Shown piece after piece: positions 16,867 to 25,195 of a stretch of DNA of 64,000 bases. Location: the NCBI GenBank assembly GCA_900470805.1, contig UCCA01000007.1, forward strand, positions 22,770-86,769, written 5' to 3'. The stretch comes from Hyphomicrobiales bacterium. GTDB taxonomy: Bacteria; Pseudomonadota; Alphaproteobacteria; Rhizobiales; Rhizobiaceae. The notes below the pieces were generated by a model. The model was not told the origin of the DNA. It saw only the letters and a list, made by a program, of their open reading frames with translations, and did not search any database. Numbering within the stretch: position 1 is the stretch's first letter; every line of letters begins with the position of its first letter. The position numbers and the translations under genes are program-made.

Positions 16867-19314
16867 ATGGTCAATGATAAGTCTGATCACTCTGAGCAGT
16901 CACCTGCAAGCGAGAAAGCCGAACCCAAACCACGCGTTCGGCGCAAGAAGGCGCAGGCGCTGGAAGCTCAAACGGTCCAGCATGATCCACTATCCAACTC
17001 GCAGATGGAAGACGGTCAGCAAGCTGCCACTGCCGCACCCTCGCCGAGTAAGTCAACGTTTTGGTTGGCAATGGCCAGTATATGGGGAGCCGCCAGGTCC
17101 GTTCCATCCGCGTGGCGAACTCTCCAAATTTCAGGAGTTATTGTTGCGGTCGGATACTTCGTCCTAATCGCTCAGGATTTTTCAACAGACATAGTTTTCA
17201 GGGTCCAGCCTATTCCATCGGCGCTGGTAGATGCCGGGATAAATGCGGAATACGTCCTCCAAAGAGCGGTCGATGAAGTACCATCGCGGAAGGCGCACTA
17301 CCGCAGGCAGGTTGATGACTCGACGCATGAGATGAGCGCGGTTCCTCGACAAATCTCGGTTGGGGTTGAAACCTATTGTAGCAATTCGACATTCAAACGG
17401 CTGGTATCACTTGCTCCGAGTTACTACGAGCGCGAAAAGACCCTTCGTACCGCTCAAGAAATGAACTCACGCTGGTTTTCGTTTCCTGGCGCGGAGTGGT
17501 TGATCGATATCGGACGGAAGCTTCTTGGCAAGCCATACATGGTTGTCACCATGAGCATATACCGAACTGAACAGGGATATGAGCTTGAGACCGTCGCGGA
17601 TGCCGTCAGCGGAGCCGAGCCAGAAGACACACACGCGGCGTTCCGAAAGGCTATCCTTGCCCCAAATTCAACGACGATCAGCGCTCTTTTCGAGGAGGCC
17701 GTTCTCAGGTTTTCTTACCCAGAACTGATGACCGTCGTTCGCAACGTGAAAACACGCTCGGATTTGGACATCGAAGAATTCCTTTCTCGGGCTTATCCAT
17801 CGACAGACGGGTTAGCAATGGTCAACTTCGGGATCTTTGTCGCTCTCCTCAACAGTCCCGACGGGACGAACCCTAGCAAGAGCTTCAAGAGAGCTGCGAC
17901 GGCCGGTCGGCTTGCTTTAAACACGTCTGATCTGATCAATGTGGAATTCAACAAGGATGAATTGGAACTCGCCGTTGTTCGTGCCACGAAGATGTTCATG
18001 GTTGGATCAGAGGTGATGCACGCTCAATGGAGCGCAATGTTCGAAGGCGAAGAAGATGAAATCATAGAAAAGTATGCTGCAAACTCGGGGTATGATTTCG
18101 CGGCTCTGTCCAGCGGCAAGGATGTAAATTATTCCTTTGATCCTGCGACAAGGCCAATCTCTGAAATCTTCTTCGCAACCAGAATGGTGCGAGCTGGGAA
18201 TGCGGATGGCGTGGCGGCCTACCGCGAGCGGCTCGATAAGATGTTGGCTGTGGCGAAAGAGGATGAAACGGAGCTACTCGATCCGGACGTGCGGGTCGCG
18301 TTGCGCGATAGCATAATGATCTATGGCGGAGGCGTCTCTGGTCTCGTACGACCAACACAGCTCGCCGACACGACAAGTGACTCTGCTTTGCGATCCTACA
18401 TTAAATTCCATGACGAGGTCCTCTCCGATCTATTGTCCAAGTCGAACCTTTTGACCGAAGACGAAAATTCATTTTTGGAGTTGGTGGTGATTTCCGCCCA
18501 ATTGAAGATTGGTAACGTGAACGATGCGATCTTCCGCGCGAAACACCTATATCGAAACGCGTCACCATGCCCATTGCTCCAAGCGGCTGACACCATCAAT
18601 ACCTTGGCCGAACCACTCGCCAGCAACCCGGACGACCAACGGCAACTCAAGTCACTCAGCTTATCAATGGCTCAAAAGGCCGAGCGCGACGGACTCCGGA
18701 ATTTCACTGTCTACAATACACTCGGCCTCATCGCGGGACGAAATCAAGAATTTAATCTGGCGCAATCAGCTTTTCAGACAGCCGTCGCATACAATGGAGA
18801 GAAGCCATGGGCCTATCTCAACGCTGGAGGCGATTATCTGACAGTCAAGTCCTACCCGGAAGCCCAAGAGGCATTCGAGAGAAGCCTGCGAGCATCTTGG
18901 ACGCATTGCAAGGACGACTCCGCGCAATGGAATGACATTGATGGCATCTACAACGCCATCATGACCAAGATTTACTCGGCAAAAGTTGCCTCGGACCACA
19001 ACGTGCAACTTCTATTGGACGCCCTCACGATCAATCACGATACAAGTGAGCGCGAGTGCAGTATTCCATACGCGGTGTTTGGATTGCTAGAGAGCCAGAA
19101 AATGCAAGACGATGTGAGTGGGTTCGTGCGCACCTATCGCGAACATCTAAGCCGCGACGTCGATTACGCGAGGGACTCGGATAGCGTTAGAGCAAGTGTC
19201 TTGATTATCAGAGGCTATCAGTGCGAAGGCAAGCTCGAGGAGTTACCCCCGGTAGCGCCCGACCTGGCCAAAGAATTAAGACTTGAGAACGGCAAGTTCG
19301 CCTGCGAGATGTAA
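16867..19314 (+). CDS. Membrane-anchored TPR protein
   Basis: An 815-residue protein with GGAGGAGG before ATG 16867, 32 bp after the ATPase gene. Residues 1-~85 are polar, with a basic patch (PRVRRKKAQ). One transmembrane helix follows at ~86-105 (ISGVIVAVGYFVLIAQ), then a large, presumably periplasmic region. Residues ~640-690 contain at least one clear tetratricopeptide pair (AQSAFQTAVAYNGEKPWAYL, PEAQEAFERSLRASW), and the whole C-terminal half looks helical. Several late Cys suggest oxidised surroundings. In the operon it could provide the membrane anchor missing from the VirD4-like ATPase. No family assignment beyond TPR. Confidence 0.8.
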   Translation: MVNDKSDHSEQSPASEKAEPKPRVRRKKAQALEAQTVQHDPLSNSQMEDGQQAATAAPSPSKSTFWLAMASIWGAARSVPSAWRTLQISGVIVAVGYFVLIAQDFSTDIVFRVQPIPSALVDAGINAEYVLQRAVDEVPSRKAHYRRQVDDSTHEMSAVPRQISVGVETYCSNSTFKRLVSLAPSYYEREKTLRTAQEMNSRWFSFPGAEWLIDIGRKLLGKPYMVVTMSIYRTEQGYELETVADAVSGAEPEDTHAAFRKAILAPNSTTISALFEEAVLRFSYPELMTVVRNVKTRSDLDIEEFLSRAYPSTDGLAMVNFGIFVALLNSPDGTNPSKSFKRAATAGRLALNTSDLINVEFNKDELELAVVRATKMFMVGSEVMHAQWSAMFEGEEDEIIEKYAANSGYDFAALSSGKDVNYSFDPATRPISEIFFATRMVRAGNADGVAAYRERLDKMLAVAKEDETELLDPDVRVALRDSIMIYGGGVSGLVRPTQLADTTSDSALRSYIKFHDEVLSDLLSKSNLLTEDENSFLELVVISAQLKIGNVNDAIFRAKHLYRNASPCPLLQAADTINTLAEPLASNPDDQRQLKSLSLSMAQKAERDGLRNFTVYNTLGLIAGRNQEFNLAQSAFQTAVAYNGEKPWAYLNAGGDYLTVKSYPEAQEAFERSLRASWTHCKDDSAQWNDIDGIYNAIMTKIYSAKVASDHNVQLLLDALTINHDTSERECSIPYAVFGLLESQKMQDDVSGFVRTYREHLSRDVDYARDSDSVRASVLIIRGYQCEGKLEELPPVAPDLAKELRLENGKFACEM

Positions 19315-19341
19315 GGAGGTTTACTCGCATCGCGAATTGGA

Positions 19342-19902
19342 TCAAAGAAATCTCTGCAGTAGGGTCTGCAATCTATCGTTTTCCATACGAAGGTGCTCTC
19401 GCAACCTTTTCTTTAGCGCCAAGTTCTCTCGTGTGAGCGCTTCAAGATCGTAGGAATCCGAATGATCAGAAATCGCAATTTCGGTGCCGTTGCTTGATGC
19501 CAATTCCGCGCGAGGCAACCGTTGTCGGTTTCGCTTCCCTTTTGCCTTTGATGCCGGAGCCGAGATCGACCGGTCGGCCGACGTTGTGCTTTCAGGCTCT
19601 GCAATAAGCTTCTTCTCATCGATCGAACGGGATGACGATTTTTCAGTGTCGGTTTTAATCACAGCCAGAGTTGCCGTCTGCCGTATCGCAGGCGGCCGTT
19701 CTGATCGCTGCAGCGGTAACGCCTCCAGCGGACCTTGTGCTGTCTCTACCACAGGCGGTGCGAATAGACCTTCTGCGTCCTCGTTCACCTGACGAGTGAG
19801 GGCTTTGAAATCTGTGTCTCCCCAGATCGACTTCGGCGGAGCGATTGAGCGGCGCCTAGCAAACTTATGTTCGACAACAAACGTTCGTTTTTGGGTTTTC
19901 AT
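19342..19902 (-). CDS. Small regulator-like protein with shared C-terminal tag (A)
   Basis: A 186-residue protein starting MKTQKRTFVVEHKFARRRS, with a basic N-terminus and a SIWGDTDFKALTRQV segment that I associate with small plasmid-borne SyrB-like proteins of rhizobia. The middle is disordered (Pro, Ser, Glu). The last ~32 residues form a leucine-heptad helix with LKKRLREHLRMENDRL and the ending LLQRFL. This ending is shared with the proteins at 19931, 20577 and 22794. It converges with the TPR gene, 28 bp from its stop. DNA-binding or adaptor function is inferred only. Confidence 0.7.
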   Translation of the reverse strand: MKTQKRTFVVEHKFARRRSIAPPKSIWGDTDFKALTRQVNEDAEGLFAPPVVETAQGPLEALPLQRSERPPAIRQTATLAVIKTDTEKSSSRSIDEKKLIAEPESTTSADRSISAPASKAKGKRNRQRLPRAELASSNGTEIAISDHSDSYDLEALTRENLALKKRLREHLRMENDRLQTLLQRFL

Positions 19903-19930
19903 GTGGTCCTGTGAGTGGAAAAGCCTGATT

Positions 19931-20467
19931 TCAGCTGTACCGATCGAGCATCTTTTTCAGCTGTATGTTTTGCAATCTAAGCTTTTCTGCGAGTTGGCGC
20001 CGGAGATTTTTGATCTCCTCGTCTAATACGGATGCGCTCTGGACGGAACCATCATTCGCCCCAGATCCTGGGTCTGACGGCGGTGCGACTTGCTTTTCAG
20101 CTTTCGAGGCGTTTGGACGACCACCCCTTGATGAAGCCACGGCCTTACCGCGCTGCGTGTGTGGTGCTGAGGGTCGACGTCGCGAACCTGGCGAATGGGT
20201 GGCCTGGGCGTTCTGAACATTTACTGTGAGTATTGCTGGGGGTACCGCGCTATCATCGACACTCACAGCTGGCACTGTTGTTTCAGAGGCTACTTCGCCC
20301 TGCATTTCTGGGGCCCGATACCCAGGACTTGCGGGTGCAACAGGCGGCCGGTCGACAAGACTGGCTGCCTTTTCCTCGGTGTCAGATGTTTCTTTAGCCT
20401 CGTCCACCTCGGCCGGAGCCGGATCTTCTGTACGACGGCGTTTCAGGAACGACCATGGCATCTTCAT
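19931..20467 (-). CDS. Small protein with shared C-terminal tag (B)
   Basis: A 178-residue protein beginning MKMPWSFLKRRRTED, with a long low-complexity middle (Pro, Ala, Ser, Val, basic SRRRPSAPHTQRGK) and a C-terminal helix LRRQLAEKLRLQNIQLKKML ending DRYS. The tail matches those of the neighbours at 19342, 20577 and 22794, while the N-terminus is unrelated to theirs. GGAGA about 11 bases before the ATG may serve as ribosome binding site. It is in a minus-strand row with two of the other tagged proteins, 28 bp and ~110 bp apart. Confidence 0.7.
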   Translation of the reverse strand: MKMPWSFLKRRRTEDPAPAEVDEAKETSDTEEKAASLVDRPPVAPASPGYRAPEMQGEVASETTVPAVSVDDSAVPPAILTVNVQNAQATHSPGSRRRPSAPHTQRGKAVASSRGGRPNASKAEKQVAPPSDPGSGANDGSVQSASVLDEEIKNLRRQLAEKLRLQNIQLKKMLDRYS

Positions 20468-20576
20468 TTTGGTATCGTCTCCGTGAATAGGATATCGGAT
20501 TGCATCGAACGCTGGTTAGTTGCGATGCAATCCTCTTCGCTCATGGAGTGTCAGCAGCGGCTTGACGGAATTCCGC

Positions 20577-20981
20577 TCAAGATTCGATACGCCTGCGCAG
20601 GTCAGCGTTTTCTGCGCGAAGCTTTTCCGCCAGCGTTTTGCGAAGACGCTTATTCTCTTCTTCGAGCTGGAGAAGGTCCGCGAGGTCATCGGATACAGAA
20701 ACTGCAGCAGCGGGCTTCGATGCCTTCTGCACCGTTGCGGCTTTCGCCGGTCCACGTACTTTGCGCTTAGTCTCAGTAGTAGCCGCTGCGGCTTCGACCG
20801 CCTCTGCTTTCCTACGGCCGCCACGTCGTCCCTTGGGTGGGGCAACCGCCTCAGACGTAGCAACCTCAGCCACGGCCTTCGGACGTCGCGGGGCACGCGT
20901 CTTCTTAACCGCAGGGGTCTTTGCAACAGTATCGGTTTCGACTGTGTCGGATGTAGGCGGTGTGCTCAGTTCGTCAGCCAT
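20577..20981 (-). CDS. SyrB-like small regulator with shared C-terminal tag (C)
   Basis: A 134-residue protein of the SyrB-like group known from rhizobial plasmids: an acidic start (MADELSTPPTSDTVETD), an Ala/Lys/Arg-rich middle with repeated basic motifs (RAPRRPK, KGRRGGRRK, KRKVRGP) resembling AT-hook-like or histone-H1-like tails, and a C-terminal helix DLLQLEEENKRLRKTLAEKL with RAENADLRRRIES. In Sinorhizobium meliloti SyrB is linked to control of symbiotic syrM; that role is not shown here. The basic tail suggests DNA association; the helix is a likely dimerisation or docking element. Confidence 0.75.
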   Translation of the reverse strand: MADELSTPPTSDTVETDTVAKTPAVKKTRAPRRPKAVAEVATSEAVAPPKGRRGGRRKAEAVEAAAATTETKRKVRGPAKAATVQKASKPAAAVSVSDDLADLLQLEEENKRLRKTLAEKLRAENADLRRRIES

Positions 20982-21251
20982 CAGTTTTCTCCCCTAATAG
21001 GCAAGTTGTTTTCGACTGTCGAAGTTTATGAGTCAACACGTATGAATACCGGGTTACTCATCCAACCGATCACCGATGCCAGGATATGGCTATCTAACTC
21101 GTGTCTGTACGCTACGAGAGTCGGCGGAACACTTCGAAAGTCAAGCTGAGGACCTTCCCCAGAGCAACTGCTCAAAGGCCTGCTAAAAAGACGCTTGACC
21201 ACGGACCATCTCTGTCAAACGATAGATGCATCGATACCCGGAATTTCCAGA

Positions 21252-21460
21252 TGCCCTTGTTCAATGTCGAACTGTCTCTCAGCGCATCCATTGTTGTAAT
21301 CGCGAACTCTGAAGACGATGCCCTGCAGAAAGCAGTCGCAGCTCACAAAGCGGGAATAGATCCCGCCCGCGCTTGGTTCAGCGACGATATGTTTAACGAA
21401 CCAGAGTTTAAGCGGGTCGATTTCGACGGCGAAGAAAACGTGTCTCGTATGATCGCATAG
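21252..21460 (+). CDS. Single-module member of a small repeat-protein family
   Basis: A 69-residue protein from ATG 21252 (MPLFNVELSLSASIVVIANS). It has the pattern strand - IVVIANSEDDALQKAV helix - ARAWFSDDMF. The same pattern forms each half of the proteins at 23908 and 24626 (GTVYIKASTLQKAQRKL ... RAWFSDVSF). The beta/A-S-xx-A helix layout resembles DpnD/PcfM-type small domains, but I cannot confirm that. The frame is open further upstream to 21101, but similarity begins here. The ribosome binding site is weak (GGAA). Function unknown. Confidence 0.6.
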
Positions 21461-21556
21461 GCGATTAGTTTCGCGAAAGCCGCACCGGCGGTCACCACCA
21501 AGTGCCACTGCGGCGTGTTTGCATTGACCTGCTGCCAACCCTGCTGACAGTATTGC

Positions 21557-22159
21557 CTAGCCCTGCTCCGTCCATAGCCGAACTTTCGATTTCGGTCCGA
21601 TCGGTTCGTCATCTATATCAATGGAGACAAAACGCTGAAGCATCAGTGATGCGAGGCCGGCCATCGGCTCGGTATCGAGGAACAACTTGTATGCTTGTTC
21701 GACAGTTAAAAATGGCTTCTTGCCGAGTGCGATCAGGAGTCGAACCCGGTCTCCGAGAGCTACTTCACGACCTGCGTATCGCTGCAAATCCTTCGCGTTG
21801 CGAAGCCTGGTTCTTGGAAGGTGGCAGACGTCGATGACTTGATAGAAATCCGACCTCGCTTTTGCAGCTTCTTCAGCCCACTGTGGCGGATAGACGTATT
21901 CGAAGACATCGAGCAACAAATGCCCCGTCTTCGTGACGACCAAAAAATCGGGCTGATGCTGCTGGCGTTCGTTGAACAATGGCGGCGGATCGCAATACCA
22001 CGAGATAACGTTCGGATCGTTCTCGAGCAAGCACGCCATGTCAAGCGCACCTTGTGTGCGAAACATGATCGGGCCATTGCAGTACAGAAAATTCAATGGA
22101 GTGCTAAACGCAAGGTCGGCCTGCGACGGCAAGTTTGCGCGAGATTTGGAGGTGCTCAT
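21557..22159 (-). CDS. TnsA-like (PD-(D/E)xK-type) protein, paralogue 1
   Basis: About 200 residues from ATG 22159, which has GAGGAATA upstream. Residues ~35-95 recall the TnsA/restriction nuclease core: a helix with ACLLENDPNVISWYCDPP, then QPDFLVV and a second strand LLLDVFEY. The usual ExK catalytic residues after the PDF strand are replaced, so nuclease activity is doubtful. The C-terminal half (LRNAKDLQRYAGREVALGDR, MAGLASLMLQRFVSIDIDDE) is close to that of the protein at 40744, a clear paralogue. No TnsB/C partners are present. A DNA-end or repeat-binding role is speculation. Confidence 0.65.
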   Translation of the reverse strand: MSTSKSRANLPSQADLAFSTPLNFLYCNGPIMFRTQGALDMACLLENDPNVISWYCDPPPLFNERQQHQPDFLVVTKTGHLLLDVFEYVYPPQWAEEAAKARSDFYQVIDVCHLPRTRLRNAKDLQRYAGREVALGDRVRLLIALGKKPFLTVEQAYKLFLDTEPMAGLASLMLQRFVSIDIDDEPIGPKSKVRLWTEQG

Positions 22160-22450
22160 CACTATTCCTCGAACGACAAAGATAACGACACGCGCCATGT
22201 TTGGCGCGGCAGCTTACCTTCAGCGTATTATCGAGGTGCGTGCGTTGATGATCATGGACAAAATGATATGCGATTGAGGCACCGACGTCAATCCGGCGCT
22301 GCCAGATGCTCCTCTAGGAAGCATTAGCCAGTGCATATGAGGAACTGGCGACTGGATGCTAATGAGCTGGGCGCATTCCAAAACAGAAGCTGTATCTGGC
22401 GGATCAGGTTGCGAACCGGCGGCGAAGCTTTAGCTTGGCCCCTCCCCTGA

Positions 22451-22735
22451 TCAATGCCGCCTGCTAAGAGCGTTGTGCAGGATGTCCAGCAGCTCGTCCT
22501 CGTCCATGCCCTCGCGATAGATGAAGAACGCTCGACGCGCCGCCAGCATAGTGTCCTGATGACCAGCGCCTAGCCCGTTGTCCAACGACCACCTACTGAC
22601 CGCGCGATGTATTATATCGAGGTCAAACGCTTCAAATCGGAAGTTGCTGTACTCGGTCAAGACGCTTCTGCAGTTTGAGGATACCGCATTGGATCTAGGG
22701 CGACTGATCGTTGTGTCTATCAGAAAGTGAGACAA
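22451..22735 (-). CDS. Small hypothetical protein
   Basis: A 94-codon frame. The C-terminal ~55 residues look like a folded helical domain (FEAFDLDIIHRAVSRWSLDN, then a stretch ending DELLDILHNALSRRH). The first codon is TTG and no ribosome binding site is evident, so the true start may be internal. It lies between the TnsA-like gene and the tagged protein at 22794 on the same strand. The interval 22160-22450 holds no gene I can support. Confidence 0.5.
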   Translation of the reverse strand: MSHFLIDTTISRPRSNAVSSNCRSVLTEYSNFRFEAFDLDIIHRAVSRWSLDNGLGAGHQDTMLAARRAFFIYREGMDEDELLDILHNALSRRH

Positions 22736-22793
22736 CCAGATCAGAGCGTTCGGCGAATTCCGTCGTTCGAGGTGAAACGGTGATGCTCCGACC

Positions 22794-23279
22794 TCAGGGA
22801 AATCGCTCCAGCATGCGTCTAAGCAACGTATTCTCTGAGAGAAGGCTCTCCTTTAGGGCCATATTTTGAGGCCCCAATTCGACGGTCGCATTTCGCTTAT
22901 CCGATCCGCCACCTTCCTTTTTGATCGTAAGCGGTCCATTCGCGGGCTCGCCAGCGCTCGCCGATTGCTGAGCGGATTTCTTTTTGGTCGGTCTTATCGG
23001 CCCGAGTGGCGAAGCCAGGGTTTTAGCTTTCATGACTCGGACGTCAGTGCGGCTCGTTGGTGCATCAGGTACCCGAACCCTATCGAGTGGGCTGGTGGGC
23101 ATTGGCGCTTTCGAGTCTTCAGTTTGCGTCGGCATGGGAATGCTGCCAAAAATGATCTCGTCCAGCCGCGCTATCCAATCGTTGTACCTATCGCGCAGTG
23201 GATTGTCTTCGGGAAGAGAAGCTAATTTTGCAACAGCCAAACGGCGTTGATCCCGATGTAGGGCCAAATCGATTTTCAT
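22794..23279 (-). CDS. Small protein with shared C-terminal tag (D)
   Basis: About 161 residues from ATG 23279, preceded by GAGGTGG. The N-terminal ~50 residues (KIDLALHRDQRRLAVAKLAS, then WIARLDEIIFGSIPM) look like a small helical domain different from those of the other tagged proteins. The middle is disordered and basic (Lys/Pro/Ser). The C-terminus LGPQNMALKESLLSENTLLR with ending RMLERFP matches the tails of the proteins at 19342, 19931 and 20577. Same strand as these, about 2 kb away. Function unknown. Confidence 0.7.
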   Translation of the reverse strand: MKIDLALHRDQRRLAVAKLASLPEDNPLRDRYNDWIARLDEIIFGSIPMPTQTEDSKAPMPTSPLDRVRVPDAPTSRTDVRVMKAKTLASPLGPIRPTKKKSAQQSASAGEPANGPLTIKKEGGGSDKRNATVELGPQNMALKESLLSENTLLRRMLERFP

Positions 23280-23463
23280 GTCGCCACCTCTTTCCAAGCG
23301 GCATTAGCACGAATGGAACAAAGAGGGAACAATATTTAAACTATTGGAGCCTACGCTGACGATTGTCGTGCGGATCTATTATCGGATTCTGGTGTTTGGC
23401 TACGCTTGGGAACGGATTGCCGCATTGCGAATTATCATCTTAAGAACGCCAATGGAGACGCCG

Positions 23464-23868
23464 ATGCTCAGGATCACAGCAGCAATTGCAATTCCTGCAT
23501 TTCTCACTCTTGTCCCTATGGCGCACGCCAGCATCAACCCAACCGCTGAGATAAGCGAAGATGTCAACTTCAATGACAGCATCACTCTCACCTTCACTGC
23601 ACCAGTGAATGCTGACCGTTCGGACGTGACGATTCACGGACCGAACGGCCCCGTCCCGACGGGCATTCTGAAACATGGATCCGACCGCACCAATCTGATG
23701 ATACCTGTTTCGGACAACCTCCAACCGGGAATGTACATCGTCCATTTCACTGCGTATTCGACCCTTGGTCAGCCGGTAACTGGAACATCCGCAGTGACAG
23801 TGCCCGACCGGCCATCGCTGGTGAAATCCATCGGATTGCCATCTGCGTCAGATGTCACTGGCCGATAG
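23464..23868 (+). CDS. CopC-like exported protein
   Basis: A 134-residue protein from ATG 23464 (GGAG six bases upstream). A signal peptide (MLRITAAIAIPAFLTLVPMA, cut after AHA) leads to a single immunoglobulin-like domain with the CopC pattern: DSITLTFTAPVNADRSDVTI and GMYIVHFTAYSTLGQPVTGT. CopC proteins bind copper in the periplasm. The canonical first His after the signal peptide is missing (mature N-terminus SINPT), so metal binding is uncertain. No copD or copper genes are near. The frame is open upstream to 23344, without a signal-peptide-compatible start. Confidence 0.7.
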   Translation: MLRITAAIAIPAFLTLVPMAHASINPTAEISEDVNFNDSITLTFTAPVNADRSDVTIHGPNGPVPTGILKHGSDRTNLMIPVSDNLQPGMYIVHFTAYSTLGQPVTGTSAVTVPDRPSLVKSIGLPSASDVTGR

Positions 23869-23907
23869 TAGCTTACGGCAACACGCGCTCTGGCTTATGC
23901 TCGACAA

Positions 23908-24528
23908 TCATAGGAACTCGTCGGCCCACGTAACGAACTCGGGTCCCAGATACGGCCCTTCCGGCCACGTCTGCGAGAGTTCGGACCCCTTTGATTTGCC
24001 CACCAAGTAGAGTGCGGATGATAAAGCGATCGGAAGATGAGAGCTGCCTTTATCATCCAGAGCAATCCTTGAGAACCAGCGCGATCGTTCAATCGAAAGG
24101 TCGAGGCTGCTTTGATTACACTTCGCAAGCACAGCCTCCGCTTCATCGACATCATTGGCGCGGATGAAAGCAGTCGTAGTTACGTCCAGTTCCGCGCTAT
24201 AGACGGGGACCAGCTCGTACTCATTCGAGAGCGGCTCGTATGCCCATCTCAGCCCCTCCCAGTTACGCGGCCATCGGTCTTGCGCGGCACGGATTGTCCT
24301 TTTGGATACGCCTACAAAATTTGCGCCGACTACAGAACCAGCAGCGGCGAACGTGGACGACAGGCTTGCTCTAGGCCTCTGCGACGGCGGCACGTTCAGC
24401 AACCACTTATCTTTCCCATGGATTGTGTTAGAGCAGTTGTGCGCCAAAATTCGCTCGGCCTGCTCTTTGCTAGTTGCCTTGATGTGGACCGTGCCCTGAA
24501 GCAGGATTTCCATGGCGTAGATGTTCAT
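23908..24528 (-). CDS. Two-module repeat protein (paralogue of 24626)
   Basis: A 206-residue protein built of two similar modules of ~80 residues. Module one: EILLQGTVHIKATSKEQAER up to a KDKWLLNV strand. Module two: LDVTTTAFIRANDVDEAEAV, RSRWFSRIALDD and LPIALSSALYLVG. Both modules align with the two halves of the protein at 24626 and with the single module at 21252. A C-terminal extension (YLGPEFVTWADEFL) is unique. No signal peptide or membrane helix. Same strand as 24626 with a ~100 bp gap. Function unknown; proximity to the Dam methylase hints at a phage or plasmid origin. Confidence 0.65.
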   Translation of the reverse strand: MNIYAMEILLQGTVHIKATSKEQAERILAHNCSNTIHGKDKWLLNVPPSQRPRASLSSTFAAAGSVVGANFVGVSKRTIRAAQDRWPRNWEGLRWAYEPLSNEYELVPVYSAELDVTTTAFIRANDVDEAEAVLAKCNQSSLDLSIERSRWFSRIALDDKGSSHLPIALSSALYLVGKSKGSELSQTWPEGPYLGPEFVTWADEFL

Positions 24529-24625
24529 TTCCGTAATCCATTTGAATGATTCATTGTGAATTCACAGGCGTGAGGACCCATCGCTGGGTGCGTCCCCCCT
24601 TCAAATTCGTGCTCTAAGGGCTTGG

Positions 24626-25195
24626 CTACCGTTGATAGAGGCCGCATCCCTTAGAAGCTCCAACGACCTTAATTGCTGACGACAAGACGACCGGTAAGCC
24701 GTCGTTCTGGTCCTCATCGAAGCCAAGCATCGAGAACCATCGCCAATATCCCATCTGCAGTTCGACGTGGAACCTCTTCTGGAACTCAGACGCGACGACC
24801 ATCGCCTGCTCTGGCAACTCTGCTTTAATGAACGCGGTAGCCGTCAGATCGAAGTCAGTGGCGAAGACGGGCATCCCCGTGAATCCTTCTGCTATTTCAG
24901 CGAAAGGAACGACCACGTCTCGCGAGCCAAGAACGAAACTTCTCTGCGCTAGTTCAACGTCTCGTTCGGTGACCTCAGCAAGTTTCGATCCACGGAGCGG
25001 TGCGTCTAGGGTGAGAGATGATGAGAAACTGACCCGAGGCACATGCTCGAACGACACGTCCGAGAACCAAGCCCGGTGCCGAGCGTCGATGGTTCTGGAA
25101 CTCAGCTGGTCCAGCTTCCTCTGGGCTTTTTGAAGTGTCGACGCCTTTATATAGACGGTCCCGTACATTCGTACGTCAATCGCGAAATAACTCAT
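24626..25195 (-). CDS. Two-module repeat protein, translationally coupled to Dam
   Basis: A 189-residue protein beginning MSYFAIDVRMYGTVYIKAST with AAAGAGG upstream. The first module ends RAWFSDVSFEHVPRVSFSSS; the second reads FDLTATAFIKAELPEQAMVV, WRWFSMLGFDED and LPVVLSSAIKVVG. It is a paralogue of the protein at 23908 and each half matches the 69-residue protein at 21252. Its start codon overlaps the stop of the Dam methylase gene by four bases, so both are made from one message. The function is unknown. Confidence 0.7.
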   Translation of the reverse strand: MSYFAIDVRMYGTVYIKASTLQKAQRKLDQLSSRTIDARHRAWFSDVSFEHVPRVSFSSSLTLDAPLRGSKLAEVTERDVELAQRSFVLGSRDVVVPFAEIAEGFTGMPVFATDFDLTATAFIKAELPEQAMVVASEFQKRFHVELQMGYWRWFSMLGFDEDQNDGLPVVLSSAIKVVGASKGCGLYQR

